Shown in pieces: positions 1 through 10,515 of a stretch of DNA of 37,027 nt. Below the pieces are notes generated by a model. It worked only from the letters and a program-made list of their open reading frames with translations. It was not told where the DNA came from and made no database searches. Each line of letters begins with the position of its first letter. The stretch's first letter is position 1. A program made the translations under genes and the position numbers. The stretch lies in NCBI GenBank assembly GCA_029977805.1, contig JAPOKE010000010.1, forward strand, positions 1 through 37,027, read 5' to 3'. The stretch is from Phenylobacterium parvum. Lineage in GTDB: Bacteria; Pseudomonadota; Alphaproteobacteria; Caulobacterales; Caulobacteraceae.

Positions 1-486
1 GCGGTCCTGGTTGGGGGAATCGTCGCCGGCGTCGCAGCCGCTGCAGGGGCCGGGCCCTTCGTCGGCATCCTCACCGGCTTCGCCCTGATGGGCGGCCTCC
101 TCTATGTGGCGGTCCGCATGTCCCTGGGGCCCGTCATCACCTTCTCGGAAGGCCGGATCGCGGTGTTCGACTCCTGGGCCCTGACCCGCGGGCTCTTCTG
201 GCCGATCCTCGGGGCCTACGCCCTCGCGATCATCGCCGTGGCCATCTTCTACCTGCTCTCGCTCGTCCTCGCCGCAGCCCTGGGAACCCTGCTCTCCGGG
301 GGCGACCTCGAGGCCGTCGGGCGGGTCATGAGCCCGGACATGACCTCCTTCGAGGCCTTCTTCTCGCCGGGCCAGGTGCTGATGCTCCTGTTCGGCGCCT
401 TCATCAGCGCGATCTACAACGCCGTCATGTCGGCGCCGTCGGCGGTCATCTACCGGGAAATCCGGGCCCGCCGCGCCGCGGCCTGA
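1..486 (+). CDS. Hypothetical multi-pass membrane protein, C-terminal part (5' end outside window)
   Basis: Frame 1 is open from base 1 to TGA at 484-486; hydrophobic segments (WPILGAYALAIIAVAIFYLLSLVLAAALG, VLMLLFGAFISAIYNAVMSAPSAVIYREI). Confidence 0.7.
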   Translation, partial: AVLVGGIVAGVAAAAGAGPFVGILTGFALMGGLLYVAVRMSLGPVITFSEGRIAVFDSWALTRGLFWPILGAYALAIIAVAIFYLLSLVLAAALGTLLSGGDLEAVGRVMSPDMTSFEAFFSPGQVLMLLFGAFISAIYNAVMSAPSAVIYREIRARRAAA

Positions 487-488
487 GT

Positions 489-1100
489 TCAGGCCCCGGC
501 GCTGGGCCGGGCCGCGAGCCTCTGGCGCCAGGCGTCGAGGGCCTTCAGCTCCGGATCGCAGGGCAGGCCGATCCAGTCGGCGAAGTCCACCGTGGTCTGC
601 AGGCAGATGTCCGCCATGGTCAGGGTGTCGAGGGCCAGGAACTCCCGGCCCTGCAGGGCGCGGTCGAAGAAGCGCTGGGCGCCCGCCCAGGTCTCCCGGT
701 TCGACTCCCCGAAGTCCTTGTACTGGGTCAGGAGGGCGGCGGTGCGCGGGTGGGCGTGGCGCCAGAAATTGCCGACCGGCATCATGGCCACGAACTCGAC
801 GCGCCGGATCCACTGGTCGACGACGGCCTTCTCAACCGCCGTCCGGCCGAACATCGGCGGGTCGGGCTGGATCTCGTCGAAATAGCGGCAGATCGCGACG
901 GTCTCGGAAATGCAGGTCCCGTCGTCGAGCTCCAGGGTCGGGATCTGGCCCAGGGGGTTCCGGGCCCTGAATTCCTCGGACTTGTGCTCGCGCTTCATCA
1001 TGTCGATCCGCGTCTCGGGCAGGTCGATGCCCTTCTCGGCGAGGAAGATCCGCACGCGACGCGGGTTCGGGGCGGGATTGGGCGCGCCGTAGAGCTTCAT
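489..1100 (-). CDS. Glutathione S-transferase family protein
   Basis: MKLYGAPNPAPNPRRVRIFLAEKGIDLPETRIDMMK...NPLGQIPTLELDDGTCISETVAICRYFDE: thioredoxin-fold N-domain typical of GSTs, all-helical C-domain. Confidence 0.92.
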   Translation of the reverse strand: MKLYGAPNPAPNPRRVRIFLAEKGIDLPETRIDMMKREHKSEEFRARNPLGQIPTLELDDGTCISETVAICRYFDEIQPDPPMFGRTAVEKAVVDQWIRRVEFVAMMPVGNFWRHAHPRTAALLTQYKDFGESNRETWAGAQRFFDRALQGREFLALDTLTMADICLQTTVDFADWIGLPCDPELKALDAWRQRLAARPSAGA

Positions 1101-1129
1101 TCCGGGTCTCCAGGGCGCCGAGGGAGGGC

Positions 1130-4027
<2,898 letters not shown>

Positions 4028-4095
4028 GTCGATAAGGCCGCGACCCGCGTCCGGGCCCGCAGCCTCCCCCTGGCAAGAGGCTCCGGATAACACCG

Positions 4096-4110
4096 GAACA
4101 TGAGGCGAAC
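4096..4110 (-). promoter_or_regulatory. LexA (SOS) box upstream of uvrA, GTTC-GCCTCAT-GTTC
   Basis: Plus strand reads GAAC-ATGAGGC-GAAC, an exact match to the alphaproteobacterial LexA operator GTTC-N7-GTTC, ~70 bp upstream of the uvrA start. Confidence 0.8.
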
Positions 4111-4115
4111 AAGCT

Positions 4116-4138
4116 GCGGCGGCGGAGCTCGCCGCCGC
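4116..4138 (-). terminator. GC-rich hairpin 3' of the enoyl-CoA hydratase gene (candidate terminator)
   Basis: GCGGCGGCG-GAGCT-CGCCGCCGC: perfect 9-bp arms, 5-nt loop, 10 nt after the stop at 4148; only a weak U-containing tail (AGCTTGTT) on the minus strand. Confidence 0.5.
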
Positions 4139-4147
4139 GCCTGTGGA

Positions 4148-4951
4148 TCAACCTTCGCGGACGGCGTAGACCGGCCGGCGCTTCTCGAGGAAGGCCCGCA
4201 CGCCCTCGCCGAAGTCGCCGTCCTGGGCGCAGAGGATCTGGTTGCGGTCCTCCATGGCGATGGCCGCCTCCAGCCCCTGGGCGTCGATGGCGTGGTTCAG
4301 CGCCTCCTTGGTCAGGCGCAGGCCCAGGGGCGTGGCGTGCAGCATGTCCGAGGCGAACTCCCGGGCTTCGGCCTCGAGGGCGTCGGGCTCGACGATACGG
4401 CTGACGAGGCCCAGCTGCTGGGCGCGGTCGGCCCCCATGAACCGGCCGGTCAGCATGTATTCCGCGGCCACCGAGCTGCCGACCATGCGCGGCAGGAAAT
4501 AGCTGACCCCGATGTCGCAGGCGGACAGGCCGATGCGGATGAAGGCGGCGTTCATCTTGAGGCTCGGGGTTGCGATGCGGACGTCCGAGGCCAGGGCGAG
4601 GGCGAAGCCGCCGCCGCTCGCCGCGCCGTCGACGCAGGCGATGATCGGCTGGGGACAGCGGCGCATGGCGATCACGATCTCGCTGATCCGCCGCTGCCCG
4701 GTCAGGCCCGCGCCCACGGACCGGTCGGCGTTGTCGCCGCTGCGCTCCTTCAGGTCGAGGCCGGCGCAGAAGGCGCGCCCGGCGCCCCTGAGGACCACCA
4801 CGCGCACATCCCGCCGCCAGTAGAGGCCGACGAAGAAGTCCCTGAGCTCCTCGACGAGGCGGGGGTTGAGGGCGTTCAGCCGCTCCGGGCGGTTCATGGT
4901 CGCCCAGGCGACCTGGTCCTCGATGCGGACGTCCAGGTGTTCATAGGTCAT
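4148..4951 (-). CDS. Enoyl-CoA hydratase/isomerase (crotonase) family protein
   Basis: MTYEHLDVRIEDQVAWATMNRPERLNALNPRLVEEL...VVLRGAGRAFCAGLDLKE...CVDGAASGGGFALALASDVRIA. Start ATG overlaps upstream TGA (ATGA) at 4951. Confidence 0.93.
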   Translation of the reverse strand: MTYEHLDVRIEDQVAWATMNRPERLNALNPRLVEELRDFFVGLYWRRDVRVVVLRGAGRAFCAGLDLKERSGDNADRSVGAGLTGQRRISEIVIAMRRCPQPIIACVDGAASGGGFALALASDVRIATPSLKMNAAFIRIGLSACDIGVSYFLPRMVGSSVAAEYMLTGRFMGADRAQQLGLVSRIVEPDALEAEAREFASDMLHATPLGLRLTKEALNHAIDAQGLEAAIAMEDRNQILCAQDGDFGEGVRAFLEKRRPVYAVREG

Positions 4952-6186
4952 CAGTCGGCCTTTCCGGTCTTCAGGCGGTCCCGGACAGCCTCGGCCGCCT
5001 TCAGGACGCGAAGGGCGTTGCCGCCCCAGATCTTGTTGATGTCCGCCTGCGTGTAGCCGGCGGCGACCAGGCGGCGCGTGATCTCGGGATAGCCCGTCAC
5101 GTCCTCCAGTCCCTCGATCCCGCCCCCGCCGTCGAAATCGCCCGAAACGCCGACATGGTCCGGACCCACCACCGCGAGGGCGTGAATCATGTGCTTCATG
5201 AAGTCGTCCATGTTGGCCCTCGGGACCGGCCAGCGGGCGTCGATGGACTTGCGACCCTCGGCGAAGGCGCGGCGCTGGGCCGGGGTCATGTCCCTGCCGT
5301 TGACGCCCAGGGACCGGGCGAGCTCCGCCAGCGCGGCTTCTCTTTCGGGGATGCGCGGGGTCGGGACCATGTAGGCCGAGAAGGCGTTGATCTGGATGAC
5401 GCCGCCCTTGGCCGCCAGGGCCTTCAGGCGGGCGTCGTCGATGTTGCGAGGGTGGTTGAAGACGTCCTTGCAGCCCGAGTGCGACAGGATGATGGGCGCC
5501 TCCGAGAGGGCGATCATCTGGTCCAGGGCCTGGTCGCTGGCGTGGCTGGCGTCGATCACCATGCCGAGCCGGTTCGCCTCGGCCACGAAGGTGCGGCCTG
5601 CGGGAGACAGCCCGCCCCATTCGGGGGCGTCCGTCGCGGAGTCCGCAAGGTCGCTGTTGCGGAAATGGACCGGTCCGATCATCCGCACCCCGAGGTCGTG
5701 GAAGGTCTTCATCAGCGTGAGGTCGCCGGCGACCGGCGAACCGTTCTCCATGCTCATGAAGACGAAGCGCTTCTTGCGGGCGAGGATGGCCGCAGCGTCG
5801 TCTGCGGCCAGGGCCAGTTCGAACTGTGCGCCATGCCGCGCCACCATCTCGCGGATCTCCATGGCCCGGAACACGGCGTGGTCCCGGGCGGCCGCATTAC
5901 CGGCCGCCCCCCTCGGCCCCTGGGGCGTGAAGACGGCGAAGAAACCCCCGTCGACCCCGCCCTCGATCATCCGCGGGAGGTCGACCTGGCTGTCGTCCAG
6001 CACCCGGTCGTGGCGATCCAGGATGCTCCAACCGGGCCGCCCAAGGTTCGCGGGCGTGTCGAAGTGGGTGTCGAGGACGACCGCCGCCTCGTGCATGCGA
6101 CGGGCGTCCGGCGCGGCGGCGGCGGGAAGGGCGAGGAGAAGCGCCGCAAGGGCGGTGGCGAGGGCGGTGGGGGACCTGTCAGGCAC
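4951..6186 (-). CDS. Membrane dipeptidase (peptidase M19 family) with signal peptide
   Basis: VVLDTHFDTPANLGRP...GGVDGGFFAVFTPQG...IILSHSGCKDVFNHPRNIDD...HVGVSGDFDGGGGIEGLEDVTGYPEITRRLVAAGYTQADINKIWGGNALRVL. GTG start at 6186 (VPDRSPTALATALAALLLALPAAAA) preferred; ORF extends to 6240. Confidence 0.9.
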   Translation of the reverse strand: MPDRSPTALATALAALLLALPAAAAPDARRMHEAAVVLDTHFDTPANLGRPGWSILDRHDRVLDDSQVDLPRMIEGGVDGGFFAVFTPQGPRGAAGNAAARDHAVFRAMEIREMVARHGAQFELALAADDAAAILARKKRFVFMSMENGSPVAGDLTLMKTFHDLGVRMIGPVHFRNSDLADSATDAPEWGGLSPAGRTFVAEANRLGMVIDASHASDQALDQMIALSEAPIILSHSGCKDVFNHPRNIDDARLKALAAKGGVIQINAFSAYMVPTPRIPEREAALAELARSLGVNGRDMTPAQRRAFAEGRKSIDARWPVPRANMDDFMKHMIHALAVVGPDHVGVSGDFDGGGGIEGLEDVTGYPEITRRLVAAGYTQADINKIWGGNALRVLKAAEAVRDRLKTGKAD

Positions 6187-6262
6187 GATGGAGACTCCGG
6201 GTGGGGCGACACCCTGACTCCTCGCCTCCCGCCGGCGCAAGCCCTCCCGGCGGGGCGGCGCC

Positions 6263-6712
6263 TCAGGCGCGCTGGTTCAGCGTGATCGAGGTGGCGAGGC
6301 TGAGGGCGTGGGCCTGCGCGCCCGGCCCGTATCCCACCGCCTTGGTGCGCTGGGCGGCGACCTCATTGGCGATGGCCTGGACGAGGCCCTCGGTGACCGT
6401 GCGGGCGGCTTCCAGGGCGCGTCCCTGCCGGGCCAGCACCGCGTCGAAGGCCTCGGTGGCGCGCATGAGGCGGGTCCGGTCCTCGGCGTTCGCCGGGGCG
6501 ATCAGGTCGGGGTTCGCCCGGATCCGCGCCGACTCGTGACGGTAGAGGTTGGCCAGCCTGGACGTCTCCTCGACCAGGGCGGCGGCGTCCTGGGGCCGGT
6601 GGGACTCGAAGGCCTGGGCCTCGGCGGCGATGAGCTCCGTCAGGCGTTCTGTCAGGGCGATCAGCTGGTGGACGCGCTCACCGGCGGTGTCTGCGGACAA
6701 GGCCATGGTCAT
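6263..6712 (-). CDS. flbY: FlbY-like flagellar protein (FlgN/FlbY type)
   Basis: Helical ~150 aa protein directly downstream of cheL in a flgI-cheL-flbY order as in Caulobacter; LTERLTELIAAEAQAFESHRPQDAAALVEETSRLANLYRHE. Confidence 0.75.
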   Translation of the reverse strand: MTMALSADTAGERVHQLIALTERLTELIAAEAQAFESHRPQDAAALVEETSRLANLYRHESARIRANPDLIAPANAEDRTRLMRATEAFDAVLARQGRALEAARTVTEGLVQAIANEVAAQRTKAVGYGPGAQAHALSLATSITLNQRA

Positions 6713-6716
6713 TCTC

Positions 6717-7019
6717 CTAGCTGAGCCCCTGAAGCTTGAGCATTTCCGCCTGGACCGGGCCGGCGAGGCCGACCCCGCCGGAGCGGGTGATCTGGCGCGC
6801 CATGGCGTCGCTCAGGAAGGAGCGGAAGGCGGCTTCCCCCGCCCCGCCGCTGAAGGCCCCGTCGGTCTCAAGGCCGGTGAACATCTGGCCGATCATCACG
6901 GACAGGAAGGAGGACTCGAAGTCCTGGGCCGCCTGAGCGATCCGCCGGCGCTGGACGTCCTCGGCCGGGGTCATGAGGGGGGAGGGGGCGGACCCCGGGG
7001 CAACGGCTGTGGTCATCAC
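6717..7019 (-). CDS. cheL: CheL / FlgJ N-terminal-like rod-binding protein
   Basis: AAQDFESSFLSVMIGQMFTGLETDGAFSGGAGEAAFRSFLSDAMARQITRSGGVGLA; ATGA overlap with flgI at 7016-7019. Confidence 0.85.
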   Translation of the reverse strand: MMTTAVAPGSAPSPLMTPAEDVQRRRIAQAAQDFESSFLSVMIGQMFTGLETDGAFSGGAGEAAFRSFLSDAMARQITRSGGVGLAGPVQAEMLKLQGLS

Positions 7020-8131
7020 ATCACCTCGATGTCGGCCTGGAGGGCGCCTGCGGCCTTGATGGCCTGAAGGATGGAGATCATGTCCCGCGGGGTGACCCCG
7101 AGGGCGTTCAGGCCGGCGACCAGGCTCGAGAGCGAGGCGCCGTTCTTCAGGGTGATGAGCTGCTTGCCCTTCTCTTCCTCCACGTCGACGGTCGACTGGG
7201 GCGTGACCGTGGTCTGGCCGAGGGCGAAGGCGTTGGGCTGGCTGACCGCCGGGGTTTCCTGGACCCGGATGGTCAGGTTGCCCTGGGCGATGGCGACGGT
7301 GGAGATCCTGACGTTCTCGCCCATGACGATCACGCCCGCGACCTCGTCGATCACCACCTTGGCCGGCTCGTCCGTGTCCACCGGCAGGTTCTCGATCCGC
7401 GAGATCATGGCGACCATGTTCACGCCCACGGGCGGCCGCATGGTGATGATGGTGGGGTTCTCGACGATCGCCGAGCCGGGATAGACGCCGTTGACGGCCT
7501 CAGCCACCCGGCGGGCGGTGGTGAAGTCCGGATTGCGCAGGGTCATGCGCATCTGGGGCATGGAGGCCAGCTGGAAGCCCAGTTCGCGCTCGACGATGGC
7601 CCCGCCGGCGATTCGCCCTGCCGTCGGCACGCCCTTGGTGACGGAGCTGCCCGAGGCCCCACCGGCGGAAATGGCTCCGGTCTGCACCGTGCCCTGGGCG
7701 ACGGCGTAGGCCTCGCCGTTGGCGCCCATCAGGGGGGTGACCAGGAGGGTGCCGCCGAGCAGGCTCTTGGCGTCGCCCATGGCCGAGACGGTGGCGTCGA
7801 TCGGCGCGCCGGCCGTGGTGAAGGGCGGCAGCCGCGCGGTCACCATCACCGCGGCGACGTTCTTGGTGTTGAGGTTGGTCTCGCGGATGTTGACGCCGAG
7901 CCGCTCCAGCATGGCCTCGAGGCTCTGCCGGGTGAAGGGGGCGTTCCGCAGGGAGTCTCCCGTGCCGTTCAGGCCGACGACCAGTCCGTAGCCGACCAGC
8001 ATGTTGTCGCGGACGCCCTCGAACTCGACGATGTCCTTGATGCGCGAGCGGGCTTCGGCCTGTCCGGCGGTCGCCGCCAGGAAGAGGGCGCCGGCGAGGG
8101 CGAGACGGAATGCGCGGCTGCGTCGGAACAT
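7016..8131 (-). CDS. flgI: Flagellar P-ring protein FlgI
   Basis: MFRRSRAFRLALAGALFLAATAGQAEARSRIKDIVEFEGVRDNMLVGYGLVVGLNGTGDSLRNAPFTRQSLEAMLERLGVNI...; canonical FlgI. Start at 8131 gives a signal peptide; the ORF extension to 8287 is spurious. Confidence 0.97.
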   Translation of the reverse strand: MFRRSRAFRLALAGALFLAATAGQAEARSRIKDIVEFEGVRDNMLVGYGLVVGLNGTGDSLRNAPFTRQSLEAMLERLGVNIRETNLNTKNVAAVMVTARLPPFTTAGAPIDATVSAMGDAKSLLGGTLLVTPLMGANGEAYAVAQGTVQTGAISAGGASGSSVTKGVPTAGRIAGGAIVERELGFQLASMPQMRMTLRNPDFTTARRVAEAVNGVYPGSAIVENPTIITMRPPVGVNMVAMISRIENLPVDTDEPAKVVIDEVAGVIVMGENVRISTVAIAQGNLTIRVQETPAVSQPNAFALGQTTVTPQSTVDVEEEKGKQLITLKNGASLSSLVAGLNALGVTPRDMISILQAIKAAGALQADIEVM

Positions 8132-8170
8132 CGGATCGTCTTTGAGGCAGTGAAACCCATCCACGCCCCT

Positions 8171-8185
8171 GCGAAGGTCATGCCA
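8171..8185 (-). promoter_or_regulatory. Candidate sigma-54 promoter for flgI (TGGCAT-N5-TCGC)
   Basis: Minus strand TGGCAT-GACCT-TCGC vs consensus TGGCAC-N5-TTGC (8/10), invariant GG-N10-GC spacing retained, ~40 bp upstream of the flgI ATG. Confidence 0.65.
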
Positions 8186-8262
8186 GTCCAGGCGCGCGGA
8201 AAACCCCTTAAGAGTCAGTGGTTCGCGCCGGGTTCGCTCGGGTCGACCTCCAACCGATCGGC

Positions 8263-8285
8263 GCCGGGTGCAGAAATTGCCCGGC
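8263..8285. promoter_or_regulatory. Inverted repeat GCCGGG-N11-CCCGGC, candidate activator (FlbD/ftr-type) site
   Basis: Perfect 6-bp arms located ~100-125 bp upstream of the predicted flgI sigma-54 start and abutting the CtrA-like box. Confidence 0.35.
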
Positions 8286-8286
8286 A

Positions 8287-8301
8287 TTAACCATACCTCA
8301 A
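8287..8301. promoter_or_regulatory. CtrA-like box TTAA-CCATACC-TCAA upstream of fliX
   Basis: One mismatch to TTAA-N7-TTAA, 25 bp upstream of the fliX ATG. Confidence 0.55.
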
Positions 8302-8325
8302 GCCCGTCCCGTGTAAGGTGTCTTC

Positions 8326-8757
8326 ATGAAGGTCAACGGTCCCAAGGGCATCGCTTCCGGCCCCGCCTCAGGGCGCAGGGCGGGCGCAGCCGGCGGCGGG
8401 TTCTCCGTCCAGGGCGCAGGGCCCGCAGGCCCGGCCGCCCCCACCGCGCCGACCGCCGGCGCCGCCGGATTGATGGGGGTCGAGGCCCTGCTCGCCCTGC
8501 AGGATGTCGGCGGTCCCCTGGAGGGCCGGCGACGTTCGGTGCGCCGTGCGGAGCGTCTCATCGATGTCCTCGACGACCTCCGTGTGGCCCTGATCGACGG
8601 GGTGATGAGGCCTGACCAGGTCCGCGCCCTGGCCTCGGCCATCGCCGAGCAGAGGGCGGCGACAGGCGACCCCCGGCTGGAGGCGATCCTTGACGAGATC
8701 GAGACCCGGGCGGCGGTCGAAATGGCCAAGCTGGAGATGCGCGGCCTCGCCTCCTGA
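8326..8757 (+). CDS. fliX: Flagellar assembly regulator FliX
   Basis: MKVNGPKG...GLMGVEALLALQDVGG...RRSVRRAERLIDVLDDLRVALIDGVMRPDQVRALASAIAEQRAATGDPRLEAILDEIETRAAVEMAKLE; divergent from flgI as in Caulobacter. Confidence 0.92.
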   Translation: MKVNGPKGIASGPASGRRAGAAGGGFSVQGAGPAGPAAPTAPTAGAAGLMGVEALLALQDVGGPLEGRRRSVRRAERLIDVLDDLRVALIDGVMRPDQVRALASAIAEQRAATGDPRLEAILDEIETRAAVEMAKLEMRGLAS

Positions 8758-8775
8758 CACCCCGTTTGTTGGACG

Positions 8776-8803
8776 TTGCGCGCGCAATCGGGTTTGATAT
8801 AAG
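8776..8803 (+). promoter_or_regulatory. Putative dksA promoter: palindrome TTGCGCGCGCAA plus -10-like TATAAG
   Basis: TTGCGC (8776-8781)-N16-TATAAG (8798-8803); the -35 position is embedded in a perfect 12-bp palindrome. Confidence 0.45.
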
Positions 8804-8840
8804 CCGCCCAGATTCAGGCCTCAGGGCCCGGGGGGGTGAA

Positions 8841-9275
8841 ATGCCAATGTCCAAGGCCGACGTCTTGGCGAATGAGCCGCAGTATCGTCCCAGGGACGAC
8901 GAGCCGTTCATGAACGAGCGGCAACTTGAGTACTTCCGACGCAAGCTGCTGGCCTGGAAGGACGAAATCCTCCGGGAATCCCGCGAGACCGTGGCCCACC
9001 TCCAGGCGGAGACGGAGAACCATCCCGACCTCGCCGACCGGGCGACCTCCGAGACCGACCGGGCCCTCGAGCTCCGCACCCGGGACCGGCAGCGCAAGCT
9101 CATCTCGAAGATCGACGAGGCGCTGCGTCGCATTGACGACGGCTCCTACGGCTACTGCGAGGAGACCGGCGAGCCGATCGGGCTGGCGCGTCTCGATGCG
9201 CGACCGATCGCCACCCTGAGCCTCGAGGCCCAGGAGCGACATGAAAGGCGTGAACGGGTTCATCGTGACGATTGA
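8841..9275 (+). CDS. dksA: RNA polymerase-binding protein DksA
   Basis: FMNERQLEYFRRKLLAWKDEILRESRETVAHLQ...DLADRATSETDRALELRTRDRQRKLISKIDEALRRIDDGSYGYCEETGEPIGLARLDARPIATLSLEAQERHERRE. Start likely MPMSKADV (8841). Confidence 0.95.
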   Translation: MPMSKADVLANEPQYRPRDDEPFMNERQLEYFRRKLLAWKDEILRESRETVAHLQAETENHPDLADRATSETDRALELRTRDRQRKLISKIDEALRRIDDGSYGYCEETGEPIGLARLDARPIATLSLEAQERHERRERVHRDD

Positions 9276-10422
9276 GCCCTCGGCGCTCCCGCGTATCGAT
9301 CCCTTCTACGCCATAGGTCTCAGCGTCCTCGCCCGCCGGCTGGAGTCCGAGGGGGCGAGCATCATCCACATGGAGTTCGGCCAGCCCTCGACCGGGGCGC
9401 CGTCGGCCGCCATCGCAGCGGCCCACCAGGCCCTGGACTCCGACCCGGGCAGCTACTGGGAGAGCCAGGACCTCAAGGCCCGGCTCAGCCGCCACTATCT
9501 CGAGACCTACGGCGTCGACCTGCCGGCCGGTCGCATCCTGCTGACCTGCGGGGCCTCGCCGGCCCTTGTCCTGGCCCTGTCCTCCAGGTTCGCAGCCGGC
9601 GACCGGGTCGCCCTCGCGCGGCCGGGTTACGTCGCCTACCGGAACACCCTGAGGGCGCTCCACCTCGAGCCCGTGGAGATTCCCTGCGGCCCGGCCGAAG
9701 GCTATCAGCTGACCGCCGAGGCCCTGGGGCGGATCGAGGGGCCCCTCGCGGGCGCGATCATCGCCAGCCCCGCCAATCCCACCGGCTCCATCCTGCCGCC
9801 GGCGGAGCTCGAGGCCATTGTCCGCACCTGCGAGGCGCGGGGCCTTGGCCTCATCTCCGATGAGATCTACCACGGCCTGTCCTACGGCGAGCGCGCACGC
9901 TCCGTGTTGGAGTTCACCGACCAGGCCTTTGTCGTGAACAGCTTTTCCAAGTATTTCAGCATGGTGGCCTGGCGGCTCGGCTGGCTCGCCGCGCCGACGG
10001 CCCATGCCGACCGGGCCAGGGCGCTGATCGGCAACCTCTTCCTGACGCCGCCTTCGCTCAGCCAGCACGCCGCCCTCGCCGCCTTCGACTGCCGCGAGGA
10101 ACTGGAGGCGAACCTGGAGGTCTACCGGCGCAACCGGACCGTGATCCTGGAGGCGCTTCCGAGGCTGGGCCTGGCCACCATCGCCCCGCCTGACGGGGCC
10201 TTCTACATCTATGCGGATGTCGGCCACCTGACCGACGACAGCCTCGCCTTCTGCGAGCGCATCCTCCGGGAGACCGGCGTCGCGGTGGCCCCGGGAGTCG
10301 ACTTCGATCCCGTCGAGGGCCGGCGCTTCATCCGCATCAGCTTTGCTGTCTCGACCGACCTGGTCCGCGAGGGCGTCGAACGCCTCGTTCCCTGGTTCGC
10401 CGCCCAGCCCGCCCGCGCCTGA
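9241..10422 (+). CDS. Aminotransferase class I/II, PLP-dependent
   Basis: MEFGQPSTGAPSAAIAAAHQAL...ASPANPTGSILPPAELEAIV...LISDEIYHGLSYGE...FVVNSFSKYFSMVAWRLGWLAAP (PLP Lys). Overlaps the dksA 3' end; start may be slightly downstream. Confidence 0.93.
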   Translation: MKGVNGFIVTIEPSALPRIDPFYAIGLSVLARRLESEGASIIHMEFGQPSTGAPSAAIAAAHQALDSDPGSYWESQDLKARLSRHYLETYGVDLPAGRILLTCGASPALVLALSSRFAAGDRVALARPGYVAYRNTLRALHLEPVEIPCGPAEGYQLTAEALGRIEGPLAGAIIASPANPTGSILPPAELEAIVRTCEARGLGLISDEIYHGLSYGERARSVLEFTDQAFVVNSFSKYFSMVAWRLGWLAAPTAHADRARALIGNLFLTPPSLSQHAALAAFDCREELEANLEVYRRNRTVILEALPRLGLATIAPPDGAFYIYADVGHLTDDSLAFCERILRETGVAVAPGVDFDPVEGRRFIRISFAVSTDLVREGVERLVPWFAAQPARA

Positions 10423-10515
10423 CCCGCGCCGTCCCCCCGGCGCACTTGACCCGGCCGTTCCGCGCCGGAATTCTCACCCTGTCGCCCGCTGCCGGGCGAG
10501 GGAGGCTCCCGACCC

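Noticed and set aside
4148-5620. 490-aa ORF as a fused two-domain enoyl-CoA hydratase
   Set aside because: The upstream half overlaps the M19 dipeptidase in another frame and has low-complexity Arg/Gly/Pro composition; the real start is the ATG at 4951.
10446-10480. TTGACC-N17-AATTCT as a promoter for the DUF4239 gene
   Set aside because: Good -35 and spacing but a poor -10; too weak to list as a feature without TSS data.
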